DNA from: Thermogemmatispora sp.
GTDB taxonomy: Bacteria; Chloroflexota; Ktedonobacteria; Ktedonobacterales; Ktedonobacteraceae
DNA length: 64,000 nt
Direction of reading: 5' to 3'
Assembly (NCBI RefSeq): GCF_019683635.1
Contig: NZ_JADGIA010000002.1
Location: forward strand, 1 to 64,000
In this document: positions 53,393-62,867 of the stretch, in pieces
Position numbering within the stretch: position 1 is the first letter of the stretch
Layout of the letters: every line of letters begins with the position of its first letter
The notes under the pieces: generated by a model
The model's database searches: none
The model's input: only the letters and a program-made list of their open reading frames with translations
Told to the model about the DNA's origin: nothing
Position numbers and translations under genes: made by a program

Positions 53393-54409
53393 CCAGGCCC
53401 AGCTCTGGCACCTGCTCGCTCCTGACTGATCGCTTTGCCGCCAGGGGCCTGTCCTGCTTTGCCGTACCGTGCCGTTGCCTGAAGAGCACAGCGGTCAATT
53501 TTGCCTGCCACGCTGGGTAGAGCACGCTCCCGATGGATGCGGCGGAGGCCGAAAGGGTGAGCGAGCCGTGAGCCAGGCCAGTCCCTATCTGGAGCAAGCA
53601 GTGATCTGCGCAACGGCGAGTAGAAGGTTGCTCTCCATCATCTCTCGCCAGCCCCCGGCGGCTCTCTCGCTCGCCTGGCTTTTGGATGGCGAGTGCGCTC
53701 TGCCAGCCGTTTTTCTTCTTTAACGTAAGTAAGATAGCCGAAGCCTGGTCGACAGTCTTCGTTCTTGCCTGTTCCACCTGGCCTGCTCCTGCGGCTCCGA
53801 TCTTGCTGTTGCCCGCCTCGCTAGTGAAAATCTAATACTGTTTACCTGCTTCACGATTGCTGCTGAATATGCTATCTTGTAGTAGCAAGCTTATAACCGT
53901 TCTGCTCTTTTCCTGGTGGAATAGGAGGAAGAGATTCGCCTGCAATCACTCCTAGCGGCTTCTTCTCGTGGCAGAGGGATAGCCAGCGCTGCCAGCAGAC
54001 AGCGAAGCACAAGCGCTCCTCCTCAAGTATTTCCAGGCCGAAATGCGGGAGCCTGCGACTGCTGGCATCTTTGTGAGATGGGGCAGGCATCTGCCAGCGG
54101 CGCTGTTACAATCGAATCGTATCGCTGGCCCGCCTTCCTGGCCACTTTGCCTCTGGCCAGCAAGCAAACCCAAGACGGAGCCTGGCCCGATGCACCTGAT
54201 GTGTGAAAGCTACCGTCGCTCAGGCGTATCTCCAGAAGGAAAGGCTCGCATAGGGAGCACGAGGCAGCGTCGAGGAAGGCAGGACCAAGATCAGGCTGAC
54301 GCTCCTCGCTTGTAGCTGTTGGGGAAGCTACCTTCTCTTCGGCTGGCGGTCCTGTCGAGCCTGCGACAACCTGAAGGCAGGCCCTACTGCCAGCCCGAGG
54401 ACCAAGAGG
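53393..54409 (+). other. One-kilobase gap before moxR
   Basis: No credible ORF. An extended -10 (TGCTATCTT, 53870-53878) could start a transcript with a leader of over 500 bases before moxR, or an unannotated RNA. Nothing else identified. Confidence 0.4.
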
Positions 54410-55369
54410 ATGATTCGATCAGAAGAGCTTATTCAAGTAAGTGAAGCGGCCAGAACGCTGCGCCACAACATTGGACAGGTCATAGTCGGTAAGGAAGAAG
54501 TTATCGATCTCTTGCTAGTGGCGCTCCTGTGCGAAGGGCACGTACTCTTTGAAGATGTCCCGGGGACCGGCAAAACTACCTTAGCCAGATCTCTGGCTCG
54601 CTCGCTGGCTTGCTCTTTCCAGCGCATCCAGTTCACGCCTGACTTGTTACCCTCCGACATCACCGGGATCACCTTTTTCAACCAGAAGCAGGGTACGTTC
54701 GAATTCCGCCCCGGCCCACTGCTGGCTCAGATCGTCCTGGCCGACGAAATCAACCGAGCGACGCCACGCACTCAATCCGCCTTGCTAGAAGCGATGGAAG
54801 AGCGCCAGATCAGCGTCGAGCGCGAGACCATTGCTCTACCCCGGCCCTTTATGGTGATTGCTACCCAGAACCCCATTGAACTGGAGGGCACCTTCCCCCT
54901 GCCGGAGGCCCAGCTCGATCGCTTCTTTATGCGCCTGCGCCTGGACTATCCCACGGCGGAGGAGGAACGCCAGATTCTGCGCCGTTTTCGCCAGCGGCAG
55001 CCGCTGGCCGAGCTGCAGCCTGTGCTTAGTGTTGAGCAGCTCACGCGCTTCCAGCAAATCATTCGTACGGTAGAGATTGAAGAGAGCGTTGAGGGTTATC
55101 TGATTGAGCTGGTACGGACCACCAGACAGCACGAGGCCATCGAGCTAGGGGTCAGTCCGCGTGGTACCCTGGCCCTCTATCGCGCTGCCCAGGCTCTAGC
55201 GGCTATCGAAGGGCGTGGCTACGTGCTGCCCGATGATATCAAGCGCCTGGCGATACCTGTTCTGGCTCATCGCCTGATCCCCACGGGTCAAACGAGCCTC
55301 CGTGGCCAATCCTTGGTGAGGCTCATGACCTCGATCATCGCAAGCGTGCCGGTGCCTGTTGAGTCATGA
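54410..55369 (+). CDS. MoxR family AAA+ ATPase
   Basis: 319 residues. Walker A PGTGKT (about 49-54) in LFEDVPGTGKTTLARS, Walker B LADEINRATPRTQSALLEAMEERQ, sensor ATQNPIELEGTFPLPEAQLDRF and the C-terminal lid. MoxR proteins are chaperone-like ATPases that help insert metals or assemble complexes, usually with vWA or DUF58 proteins. The DUF58 gene overlaps by four bases (ATGA), the classical pairing. Confidence 0.95.
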   Translation: MIRSEELIQVSEAARTLRHNIGQVIVGKEEVIDLLLVALLCEGHVLFEDVPGTGKTTLARSLARSLACSFQRIQFTPDLLPSDITGITFFNQKQGTFEFRPGPLLAQIVLADEINRATPRTQSALLEAMEERQISVERETIALPRPFMVIATQNPIELEGTFPLPEAQLDRFFMRLRLDYPTAEEERQILRRFRQRQPLAELQPVLSVEQLTRFQQIIRTVEIEESVEGYLIELVRTTRQHEAIELGVSPRGTLALYRAAQALAAIEGRGYVLPDDIKRLAIPVLAHRLIPTGQTSLRGQSLVRLMTSIIASVPVPVES

Positions 55370-56679
55370 AACGTAGCTGGTACTTTCTTTCACTCGGCAT
55401 CTTACTGGTCAGTGTCCTGATCCATCAGCTACTGCTATTGATCAGTGGGCTGCTGCTCTTCCTTATTCTCTTCTTGATCGATATCTGGGGCACCTTTTGT
55501 CTGGTGAACCTGCGCTATCAACGCTCTTTCAGCCAGCAGCGGGCTAGCTTTGGAGAGGAGATCGTTCTGACCCAGCTACTGGAGAATGCCAAGCTGCTGC
55601 CGCTCTCCTGGGTCAGAGTGAGCGATCGCGTGCCGCTGGCGCTGGTCTTCCGCGGCTTGAGTCCCCATCTCATTCCGGACGGCAGGAGGGCCATCATTGA
55701 AAGCCTCTTTAGTCCGCGCTGGTACGAGCGTATCTCGCGCAGCTATCGGCTGCGTTGTCTGGCGCGCGGAGTGCACACCTTTGGCCCCACTGTCTTGTGG
55801 AGTGGGGATCTCTTCGGCTTTGTCAGCCGGAGCCAGGAACTGGACAATCGGGAGCAGATCCTTGTCTACCCTCCACTTGTCCCGCTCACCCGGCTGGGAT
55901 TACCGGCGCGCCATCCTTTTGGTGAGCGGCGCATGCCCCAGCGCCTGCTGGAAGATCCTGCGCGCGTCAGCGGCATCCGCGACTATCGCCAGGGCGATGA
56001 ACTCAGGCGCGTGCACTGGAAAGCCTCGGCGCGAGCCATGCGCCTGCAGAGCAAGGTCTACGAAGCCAGCGCCACTTATATGCTGGCGCTGTTCCTGAAT
56101 ATGCCGCCGCCTCTCTCACTGCTGGAGCTGGGGGTGAGCCAGGAGCTCAAGGAACTGGCCATCTGCACGGCGGCCTCAGTGGCCGACTGGGGACTGCAGG
56201 CAGGCTACGCCGTTGGTCTCTACTGTAATGGCATGCTCTCTGGCCTGGCGGGTAGTGGGGCTGGCCCCGAGTCTCTGCCTTCGGGGCAATCGCATGACGA
56301 CCTAGAGCCGCGGTCAAGCATGATTCGCCTCCCTCCGGCGAGTGGCGCCAGGCAGCGTCAGCGCATTTTAGAGGCCCTGGCGCGGGCTGAGCCGTGCTAC
56401 GGCGAGCCTATTGAGGCCGTTATGGGCGCCGAACGCTCACGCCTGCCCTTTGGGGCCACGGTGGTCCTGGTGACCAGCACAATCAATGAGGCTCTGATCT
56501 CAGCTCTGCAGGGCTTTCAGCGTAGTGGTCATCCTGTCTGTATCCTCTGTATCGGCCAGGTCCAGTTACCAGCGACAAAGATGCCTGGCGTCCAGGTGCA
56601 GCACATCGGAGGGGAAGGGACCTGGCGGGCCATTCTCGCCTCGTTTGAACGAGGGCAGGATACTCCCGGCTCCACTTAG
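55366..56679 (+). CDS. DUF58 domain protein, MoxR partner
   Basis: 437 residues. Two N-terminal membrane helices (WYFLSLGILLVSVLIHQLLLLISGLLLFLILFL) then a beta-rich region and the DUF58 core motif SGIRDYRQGDELRRVHWKASAR, followed by a vWA-like fold with a degenerate metal site. Length and order match MoxR-DUF58 pairs, often followed by transglutaminase-like genes, which are absent here. Start coupled to moxR. Confidence 0.92.
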   Translation: MKRSWYFLSLGILLVSVLIHQLLLLISGLLLFLILFLIDIWGTFCLVNLRYQRSFSQQRASFGEEIVLTQLLENAKLLPLSWVRVSDRVPLALVFRGLSPHLIPDGRRAIIESLFSPRWYERISRSYRLRCLARGVHTFGPTVLWSGDLFGFVSRSQELDNREQILVYPPLVPLTRLGLPARHPFGERRMPQRLLEDPARVSGIRDYRQGDELRRVHWKASARAMRLQSKVYEASATYMLALFLNMPPPLSLLELGVSQELKELAICTAASVADWGLQAGYAVGLYCNGMLSGLAGSGAGPESLPSGQSHDDLEPRSSMIRLPPASGARQRQRILEALARAEPCYGEPIEAVMGAERSRLPFGATVVLVTSTINEALISALQGFQRSGHPVCILCIGQVQLPATKMPGVQVQHIGGEGTWRAILASFERGQDTPGST

Positions 56680-56795
56680 CCTGGTTTGACCGGCTCTACT
56701 GGTCTTGCCGGGGCCTGCCGGGCAGCGTTGCCTTCGGGCGGTTTCCGATCACTGTGGTCCGAATAGACCGCCCGGCAGCGACCGATGCTGAGGCG

Positions 56796-58220
56796 CTACT
56801 GCGGCGGCAGCTTCAGCCACCAGCTCCAGCCGGCTAGATGGCTCAGGCGGGCCGCCAGGGCTTGCTCGGCGACGTTAGCCACTGGCCAATCGGGTTGCAG
56901 GTGGTGGGCCGGAGGATTGACAGCCAGCAGGAGGCCGCAGCGCTCCAGGAATGCTACCGTCTGGCCTCCTGCTTTGAAGATCATCAAGCAGCCTTCAGCC
57001 GGGTTGCTGGACGAGAAAAAATGAACCTGCTCGACCTCACCAACAACCCGCTGATCAAACTCAGCAAAGCTATGCTGGGCATCTACACAGGCTGGATCAA
57101 GCGTAACTTGCTGGCCATCAATGAAGAGCGCCGAACTAAGCGCTGGGCCGGTTAAGAGCTGCACCTGCCACCGGGAGCCGGTCCAGGTGATATTGAAGGC
57201 GAGCGGAATCGCCTCGGGCGCGAAGCTGTAGAGGCCCAGGGGCTGATGCAAGGCGATCGGCTGGCCGTCGCGGCGGACGATATCCCAAGAAAGAGTAGTC
57301 AAAGCCACAAGATGCCAGCCATTCAGTAGGAAGGGTGCTCCCGACGGAGAAGAGGGCTGCCACTGCCAGGGAGGGAGTGCACAGAGCTGCAAGCAGTTCT
57401 CCTCACGGATTGGGCAATCGCCGCTCTCGCCATCAGGAGTGCCTGTCTGGCAGGCCAGGTAGCTGGCCCGTCGTCCGCTCAGGTCCAGCATCAGCTGCAG
57501 CTGGAGCGTGGCCTGCAATGGCTGACCGGGTTGGGCAACCCCTCTATAGCCAGGCTGGCTGAGATCAATATAGCGCTCGCCCGGTTCGATGGTGGTACTC
57601 CAGGCGGCAGATTGCCAGGCTGCTCGCAAGGCTGCCAAAAGGGCCTGCTGCTGAGCGGGGGCGAGATCGCTCAGGCGGTCGCGCAGCCAGAGCACCTGGA
57701 CCTGCCGCCCGCCCTGGCGCTGAGCGGTCGAGATCGGGCAACTGTCCCCTGGGGAGGGAGGCACGGAGATTGTGCACGACTGCTCGCGAAAAGGGTCGGC
57801 CTGCCAGCTGATCAGATGGGTGCCGCGCAGAAGCTGCAGGGAGCTGCTGAAGGAGAGGATCGGCTTCTGCTTCAAAGGTTGCCCGTCGACAGTGATCTGC
57901 GTCCACGGAACATCGACGCTGAGATAGTAGGAGGCGCTATTGACGCTCGCTGGCTCTGCTGTGGTGAAGAACCTCACAAGCTGCTGGGCAATCTCTCCTA
58001 CAGGAAAGAGATAGTAGAGCAGCAGAGCCGTTAAGAACAGAGCGAGTAAGGCCGCCAGCCCTGACAGACGGCGCCCGCTTCTCAGAGCCGCAGCACGCGG
58101 CCACGTCTGGCCAGAACCTGGCAGCGGGACAAAAGCGATCTCTTCTTTCTCCGCCTCCTGAGCTGTGACAGGCTCTAGTGGAGACTGCTCGCTCTGGTTT
58201 GACGGCTTATCCTTGCTCAT
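56796..58220 (-). CDS. Single-pass membrane protein, unknown function
   Basis: About 474 residues from ATG 58220; the ribosome site is weak (AGGT), so the start is uncertain and the ORF extends to 58310. A polar N-terminus, one membrane helix (GLAALLALFLTALLLYYLFPV) and a large outer part with strand-rich sequence and several Cys (SCTISVPPSPGDSC; CQTGTPDGESGDCPIREENCLQLC) that may form disulfides. No family recognised. It is convergent with the DUF58 gene. Confidence 0.7.
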   Translation of the reverse strand: MSKDKPSNQSEQSPLEPVTAQEAEKEEIAFVPLPGSGQTWPRAAALRSGRRLSGLAALLALFLTALLLYYLFPVGEIAQQLVRFFTTAEPASVNSASYYLSVDVPWTQITVDGQPLKQKPILSFSSSLQLLRGTHLISWQADPFREQSCTISVPPSPGDSCPISTAQRQGGRQVQVLWLRDRLSDLAPAQQQALLAALRAAWQSAAWSTTIEPGERYIDLSQPGYRGVAQPGQPLQATLQLQLMLDLSGRRASYLACQTGTPDGESGDCPIREENCLQLCALPPWQWQPSSPSGAPFLLNGWHLVALTTLSWDIVRRDGQPIALHQPLGLYSFAPEAIPLAFNITWTGSRWQVQLLTGPALSSALFIDGQQVTLDPACVDAQHSFAEFDQRVVGEVEQVHFFSSSNPAEGCLMIFKAGGQTVAFLERCGLLLAVNPPAHHLQPDWPVANVAEQALAARLSHLAGWSWWLKLPPQ

Positions 58221-58602
58221 ACCTGGTAAGAAGGAGAACCTGCCTGCCGTCAGCTCGCGAGAAGGTTGAGCCGAGCAGGACTGAGCTGAGATCTGCAGGC
58301 AAGGCCGCACGAACGGCCTCTATCGGTAGACGACCGAGATCACGCGCTCTACGTAGCTTATGTACGTAGCTTATTATAGTACTGGCAGAGCACTGGAGAA
58401 GAAGGGCGTCAGTGATCGTCATGCCTACCAAAATCACCTAGCCCTTGCGTTTTTGCTGGTGATAAGACCAGGTCTGTAAGGTGCCAGAATCGCGTTCACA
58501 AGAGGTAGAGGAGGAGTGACAGCTTTGAGGTCAAAGCCAGATGTCACTCAGATCCGCGCAGGAGACAGAGAGCGAGGCCGAAGGGAGAGGGATAGGAAGG
58601 CC

Positions 58603-59658
58603 ATGCTTGCATTTCCACCAAGTGAGAGCTTAATCGGTACCACCCTGGGCAACTACTATCTGGAGCAACTCGTCGGGCGCAACGAGCTGGGGCCGGTTTT
58701 TCTGGGCAGCACCGACGAAGGCAGTACCTACCTGGTGCGTTTCATTCTGGCCCCGTGTGCTCTGGACTCCCAGGAACGGGCGGCATATCAGGAGCGCTTT
58801 CTCCAGGTAGCGGGCGAGGTAGCGGCACTTCAGCACCGTCACATTCTGCCCCTGGTCGACTACGGGAGTTATCTGGGAGGTTCGTACCTGGTAACGCCCA
58901 ACCTACCTATGCAGACCCTGATCTCGGCGCTCACGAAAAGCGGCCCGCCCAGCCTGAGCACTATCGGCGACTACCTGGAGCAGATCGCACAGGGCCTGGA
59001 ATACGCCCACGAGCAAGGGATCATTCATCGGAATCTCAGCACAGATTGCATCTTTCTGCTGCGCGACGGGCGTCTCGCCATCGGCGATTTTGGAGTCATG
59101 CACCTGCTGGAGCTGGCCACACCCGCCGGTCAAGGCTACCCTGACTATGGCAGCGGTGAAGGACGGGCGCCGGAGCAGCTCCGAGAAGGCTCCTGTGGAC
59201 CCTGCACCGATGTCTACGCCCTCGGGGCCGTCCTCTACCGACTCTTGACCACACATGCGGTCTTTCGGGACAGTTCCCGCGAAGGAGTATACGCGCAGCA
59301 TCTCCACGCACCTGTTACCTCGCTCCAGCGCTGGCGCAGCGATTTGCCCGAGGCTTTGGACGAGGTCATCAGGCAGGCGATGGAGAAGGAGCCAGCTCGG
59401 CGTTTTCAGCGTCCCAGCGAGCTTGTCGCAGCCTATCGCCAGGCCGTCGGCTTGCACGCCGGTGAAGCCGAACGGCTCGAAGAGAGCGCCAGCTCATCCC
59501 TTGAAACAGCGACTGTCAGGGAGCAAGCAGCTGAAGAGGCCGCACCAGCGTCGTCAGCCGCTGAGGCCGGGCGCGGGCGAGCCTCCTTGTGGAGTCACCT
59601 GCTCAGGCGCCTTCGCGTCGCCTGGAGCCGACGCAGCTCCTCCTCAACCAGCGGCTAG
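58603..59658 (+). CDS. Pseudokinase-like protein (PknB family fold)
   Basis: About 351 residues from ATG 58603; TTG 58525 or GTG 58516 with GGAGG upstream are alternatives. The bilobal kinase fold is clear, but key residues are changed: the Gly loop is GRNELGPV, the ATP-anchoring Lys is Arg46 (YLVRFI), and the catalytic HRDLKPxN is HRNLSTDC (142-149), so the catalytic Asp is Asn. DFG (162-164) and a DVYALG segment remain. Phosphotransfer is doubtful; a scaffold or ATP-sensing role is more likely. The C-terminal 60 residues are Ala/Ser/Arg-rich and cytoplasmic. Its stop overlaps that of the convergent gene. Confidence 0.82.
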   Translation: MLAFPPSESLIGTTLGNYYLEQLVGRNELGPVFLGSTDEGSTYLVRFILAPCALDSQERAAYQERFLQVAGEVAALQHRHILPLVDYGSYLGGSYLVTPNLPMQTLISALTKSGPPSLSTIGDYLEQIAQGLEYAHEQGIIHRNLSTDCIFLLRDGRLAIGDFGVMHLLELATPAGQGYPDYGSGEGRAPEQLREGSCGPCTDVYALGAVLYRLLTTHAVFRDSSREGVYAQHLHAPVTSLQRWRSDLPEALDEVIRQAMEKEPARRFQRPSELVAAYRQAVGLHAGEAERLEESASSSLETATVREQAAEEAAPASSAAEAGRGRASLWSHLLRRLRVAWSRRSSSSTSG

Positions 59659-61655
59659 GTGAGTGAAGCCTCCATCGGGCGCGAATCGTCCTGGCCTGAC
59701 TCGGGCGGCGACTGTCTTCCGTCGCGAGCCGCGGCTGCTTCCTCGCGCTGCTCCGCCTTTCCATACCTCTCCTGCACATAGCGGATCTCGCGCTCGAAGA
59801 TACGGCGCACGATTGCCACAGCACAGGCATAAGTCGAATCCATGCCGAAGTACGAGAGGCTGCCGGCGCCGAGATTCTTGCCGCGGGTATAGGGCGTATC
59901 CGAGGCATAGTGCAGGATGCCGAGATCGTAGGGCAGGCGCGCAAAGTTAATATTCTCGCCGATGGGGTAACGGGTCAGATACTGGTCCTCGTAGACGGCG
60001 TTGAGGTATGGGCCGCTCTCCATCTCCACTACCGTGTAGTTGGCGCTATAGTAGAAGTCGAAGTACTGGCGGTTTTGGAGAAATGTGCCTTTGCCCGAGA
60101 CAGCTTTCTGATTATCAAGCACTGATCCATAGATCAGGTACGGCTGCACGTCCTGGGCAGAGAAGCAGTTATCAAGCCAATACGTGTTTTGGCTATGTTC
60201 ATCCAGCACGACATTCGAGATCATTACATCGCCGATGCTGCCGTTGAGCGTGGCCGCCTTGCCCAGGATATAGATGCCCAGGATCGTCGACATATTCTCC
60301 ATGATCTCGCGCAGCATACGGTAGGCGGCCATACCCAGCGGGTAGTCGATATTCAGAATAATGGCCTTACTCTTGGCCAGCAGGTCCATGCCGGGCATGC
60401 GGCAGCGTGGATCAACATCGGTCGGATGGAGGCGGGCCAGCTCGAAGATCTGGGCATCGATCTCCAGGCCGTGACGGGCGCCAACGTGCCAGATGCCGCG
60501 TTCCTGTTCCTCGGCAACGCGCTGGCGCATAGCCTCCTGGCCCTCGGGCGTGCGGGCCCACTCGCGGGCGGCAAAGTACAGGAAATTCTGCCAGTTACCG
60601 GGTACTTCGCCGGACTGCAGCTTGCGGCACTCCTTCGCCAGATACTGGTCCTGGCCGCTGAGGGCGAAGTCGATCAGCTCAGCCTCGCGCCGCAAGACGG
60701 AGCCAGAGGTCAGATTGACCAGGCTGTGGGTATTGCTAGACACGAAGTAGACCGGGCGCTCGCGCAGCCCCAGCGAGTCGAGCAGGCGCTCGACTGGTGC
60801 CCACCATTTGCGGGTCGCGCGAACAAAGCCGACGTGGGAGCCGCCGAGCATGCGCAGGGTGAAGCTCTTGCGCTGGCGTCCGATGATCAGCAGATTCTCC
60901 CACAAGCGGTCACCCCAGACCACTTCCAGACGGCGCCAGTCATCGGCTGCAATATGCAGGCGCTGGCGGAGCACGCGTGTGATCTCCGCAAAAACCGGTG
61001 AGGAGCGATCCATGCGCGTCGAGAGCAGTTGGATCGTTGTCGGATCGGCGTTGATCAGATAGTAGAGCTTGTTCCACTCGATCTGGAAGGCCACCAGGAT
61101 CGGGACAATATCGTCAGTATCGCTCACGCTCGCCACGTAGACCGCCAGCGTTTCTTTGCCATCGTAGAACCACTTGCGGCGGCGGGCTGGCGCTGTCACG
61201 GCCTGCCAGCGATCAACCTGGAAACCCTGTTTTAGAAAGACCTCTTCGGACTGTCCAAGCAGGACATGCGTGCAGTAGAGGATGGCAGAGGGCAGGCGCA
61301 GAGCGCAGTAGATGAGGGCTGACATATCGGGGTAAGGCGAGCGGGCATCTGGGTGCAGGCTAGAGTCAATATTGTAGTGGGCCTGGACCAGGGCTTTCAG
61401 ACTCACCTCGCCCGAGCTACGCAACAGCGTATTGTAGGTTCGAATGTACAGCTCAACGTCTCGCTTACCCGCCTCATGTCGTCCCTCGCCACGCTCTACC
61501 ATATATTCATCGCTGCTCTCCCGCGCTACCTCCTCCTGCAAGCGTTCGCTATCCTCCTCATCATTCACAAATTCCTCGATGCGCTCGCGTGGCTCAAAAG
61601 CATCGGGATCGGGAATACGACGCGGAGGTGTTGGCTTCTTCCTTGGCATAGGCAC
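59655..61655 (-). CDS. Large protein with nucleoside phosphorylase-like C-terminal domain
   Basis: 666 residues, AGGGGA nine bases before the ATG. No family name is certain. The N-terminal 370 residues are charged and mixed helix/strand. The C-terminal 290 residues recall the PNP/UDP phosphorylase and AMP nucleosidase fold: IYILGKAATLNGSIGDVMISNVV, the purine-site strand YTVVEMESGPYLNAVYE (cf. EMEs/DMEa) and LGILHYASDTPY. The two-part layout resembles AMP nucleosidase. Substrate unknown. It follows the methyltransferase gene by 135 bases on the same strand. Confidence 0.7.
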   Translation of the reverse strand: MPMPRKKPTPPRRIPDPDAFEPRERIEEFVNDEEDSERLQEEVARESSDEYMVERGEGRHEAGKRDVELYIRTYNTLLRSSGEVSLKALVQAHYNIDSSLHPDARSPYPDMSALIYCALRLPSAILYCTHVLLGQSEEVFLKQGFQVDRWQAVTAPARRRKWFYDGKETLAVYVASVSDTDDIVPILVAFQIEWNKLYYLINADPTTIQLLSTRMDRSSPVFAEITRVLRQRLHIAADDWRRLEVVWGDRLWENLLIIGRQRKSFTLRMLGGSHVGFVRATRKWWAPVERLLDSLGLRERPVYFVSSNTHSLVNLTSGSVLRREAELIDFALSGQDQYLAKECRKLQSGEVPGNWQNFLYFAAREWARTPEGQEAMRQRVAEEQERGIWHVGARHGLEIDAQIFELARLHPTDVDPRCRMPGMDLLAKSKAIILNIDYPLGMAAYRMLREIMENMSTILGIYILGKAATLNGSIGDVMISNVVLDEHSQNTYWLDNCFSAQDVQPYLIYGSVLDNQKAVSGKGTFLQNRQYFDFYYSANYTVVEMESGPYLNAVYEDQYLTRYPIGENINFARLPYDLGILHYASDTPYTRGKNLGAGSLSYFGMDSTYACAVAIVRRIFEREIRYVQERYGKAEQREEAAAARDGRQSPPESGQDDSRPMEASLT

Positions 61656-61790
61656 TGTCCCCTTCTTCTCTCCTCTGCTGCGCTGCTATCAGAGAGATCT
61701 GAGCACTACCTGTTCGCTGCTTTCTGGTAATTATAACCTACGCTGTCCACTCGCTGAGGAACTGGCTCATTCAGACTCGGGCTGTTGAGC

Positions 61791-62642
61791 TTAGCTGCGT
61801 CGATTGGCTGCCGGCTTGCGCAGGACCACGATGTACTGATGGGCAATATTCGGAACATAGGCGCTTGGATAGCCGTAGGGGCGCAACCGTGTGCCGGCCT
61901 GGTACCAGATGATCTCTCCCTTTGGGACAAAGCCCTGCTGACGGGCGCGCCGGGCCAGGTCCACATGCGTGAAAATATATTCGCCGTGTTGGTAGGCGTT
62001 GCGCACGATCACAACCATATATTTGCGCGGCTTCAGGACGCGGAAGCACTGCGCAAAAACCTGCTCCATGGCCTCTAAATAGGCTTCATAACTGGCCAGA
62101 TTGGCGAGGTCGCGCGGGTCATCTGAGCGCATATAATAATCGGTGCGACGATTGGGGAAGGTGGCGGCGTAGCGCCCGTTGCTCATGGTCTGGGCCAGGT
62201 GGATATTGTACGGGGGATCAGTGGCGATAAAATCGAAAGAGTGCTCGGCGAAGTCCTGCATCACCTGCAGGCAGTCGCCCTGGATCAAGGTCTGGGGCTG
62301 CAGCGAGTCGCGGTGCTCGCTCAGAATACGCTGGTAAATCTCTACCCAGCGGGGATTGATCTCGATGCCAACGGCCCGGCGTGGCTTCTTGCAGATGGAG
62401 GCCCCAATCAGCGTGCCGCCAACGCCGGCGAAAGGATCAAGCACGCACTCGCCGGGCTTGGTAAAGAACTCGATGAGCTGACTCATCAGCTGCGGTGGCT
62501 TGTTGGCGCCGTGCGCTTTACGCAGGTCGTGCCCATAGACGGAGGGGTAGTTTGTGATGAGTACGCTTTTAGTGAAATAGAGCCACTCAGCTCCAGTCAA
62601 TTCATTTAATGTATTTTTCTGCGAGACGCTCTCGGTGTCCAC
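61791..62642 (-). CDS. DNA methyltransferase, beta-class (N4-C or N6-A)
   Basis: 283 residues, GTG start with GGGAGG five bases upstream. The AdoMet motif DPFAGVGGT (69-77) precedes the catalytic motif TDPPYN (141-146). Catalysis after the AdoMet site in sequence is unusual for the classical beta order (where DPPY comes first) and matches the alpha/gamma-like permutation; VGIEINPRW is motif II. The target base is N6-adenine or N4-cytosine. No restriction enzyme is next to it, so it may be an orphan or part of another system with its flanking genes. Confidence 0.88.
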   Translation of the reverse strand: MDTESVSQKNTLNELTGAEWLYFTKSVLITNYPSVYGHDLRKAHGANKPPQLMSQLIEFFTKPGECVLDPFAGVGGTLIGASICKKPRRAVGIEINPRWVEIYQRILSEHRDSLQPQTLIQGDCLQVMQDFAEHSFDFIATDPPYNIHLAQTMSNGRYAATFPNRRTDYYMRSDDPRDLANLASYEAYLEAMEQVFAQCFRVLKPRKYMVVIVRNAYQHGEYIFTHVDLARRARQQGFVPKGEIIWYQAGTRLRPYGYPSAYVPNIAHQYIVVLRKPAANRRS

Positions 62643-62867
62643 ATCACCCTCCCGTTGATATCGTCGTTGCCGGGCGAGGGGCTATTTGGGAGAGCAGGTT
62701 ACTGCTCTGATTTTGGCCGGCTCCTGCGTTTCTCCCTATGGGAGACGTTACCAACAACGCCGGTTGCCCCATTGACCGACGTTTCCCCCTGGTAATGTCT
62801 CCTTACTCTTCCCTGTCAGTCTCTCTTCCCTGTGTCTGGCGTGCTGGGCCGTACGCGGCTGCCTTCG

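Noticed and set aside
60189-61001. 270-residue plus-strand ORF within the nucleoside-phosphorylase-like gene
   Set aside because: Composition typical of a reverse-frame shadow; the minus frame is 666 residues with recognisable motifs.
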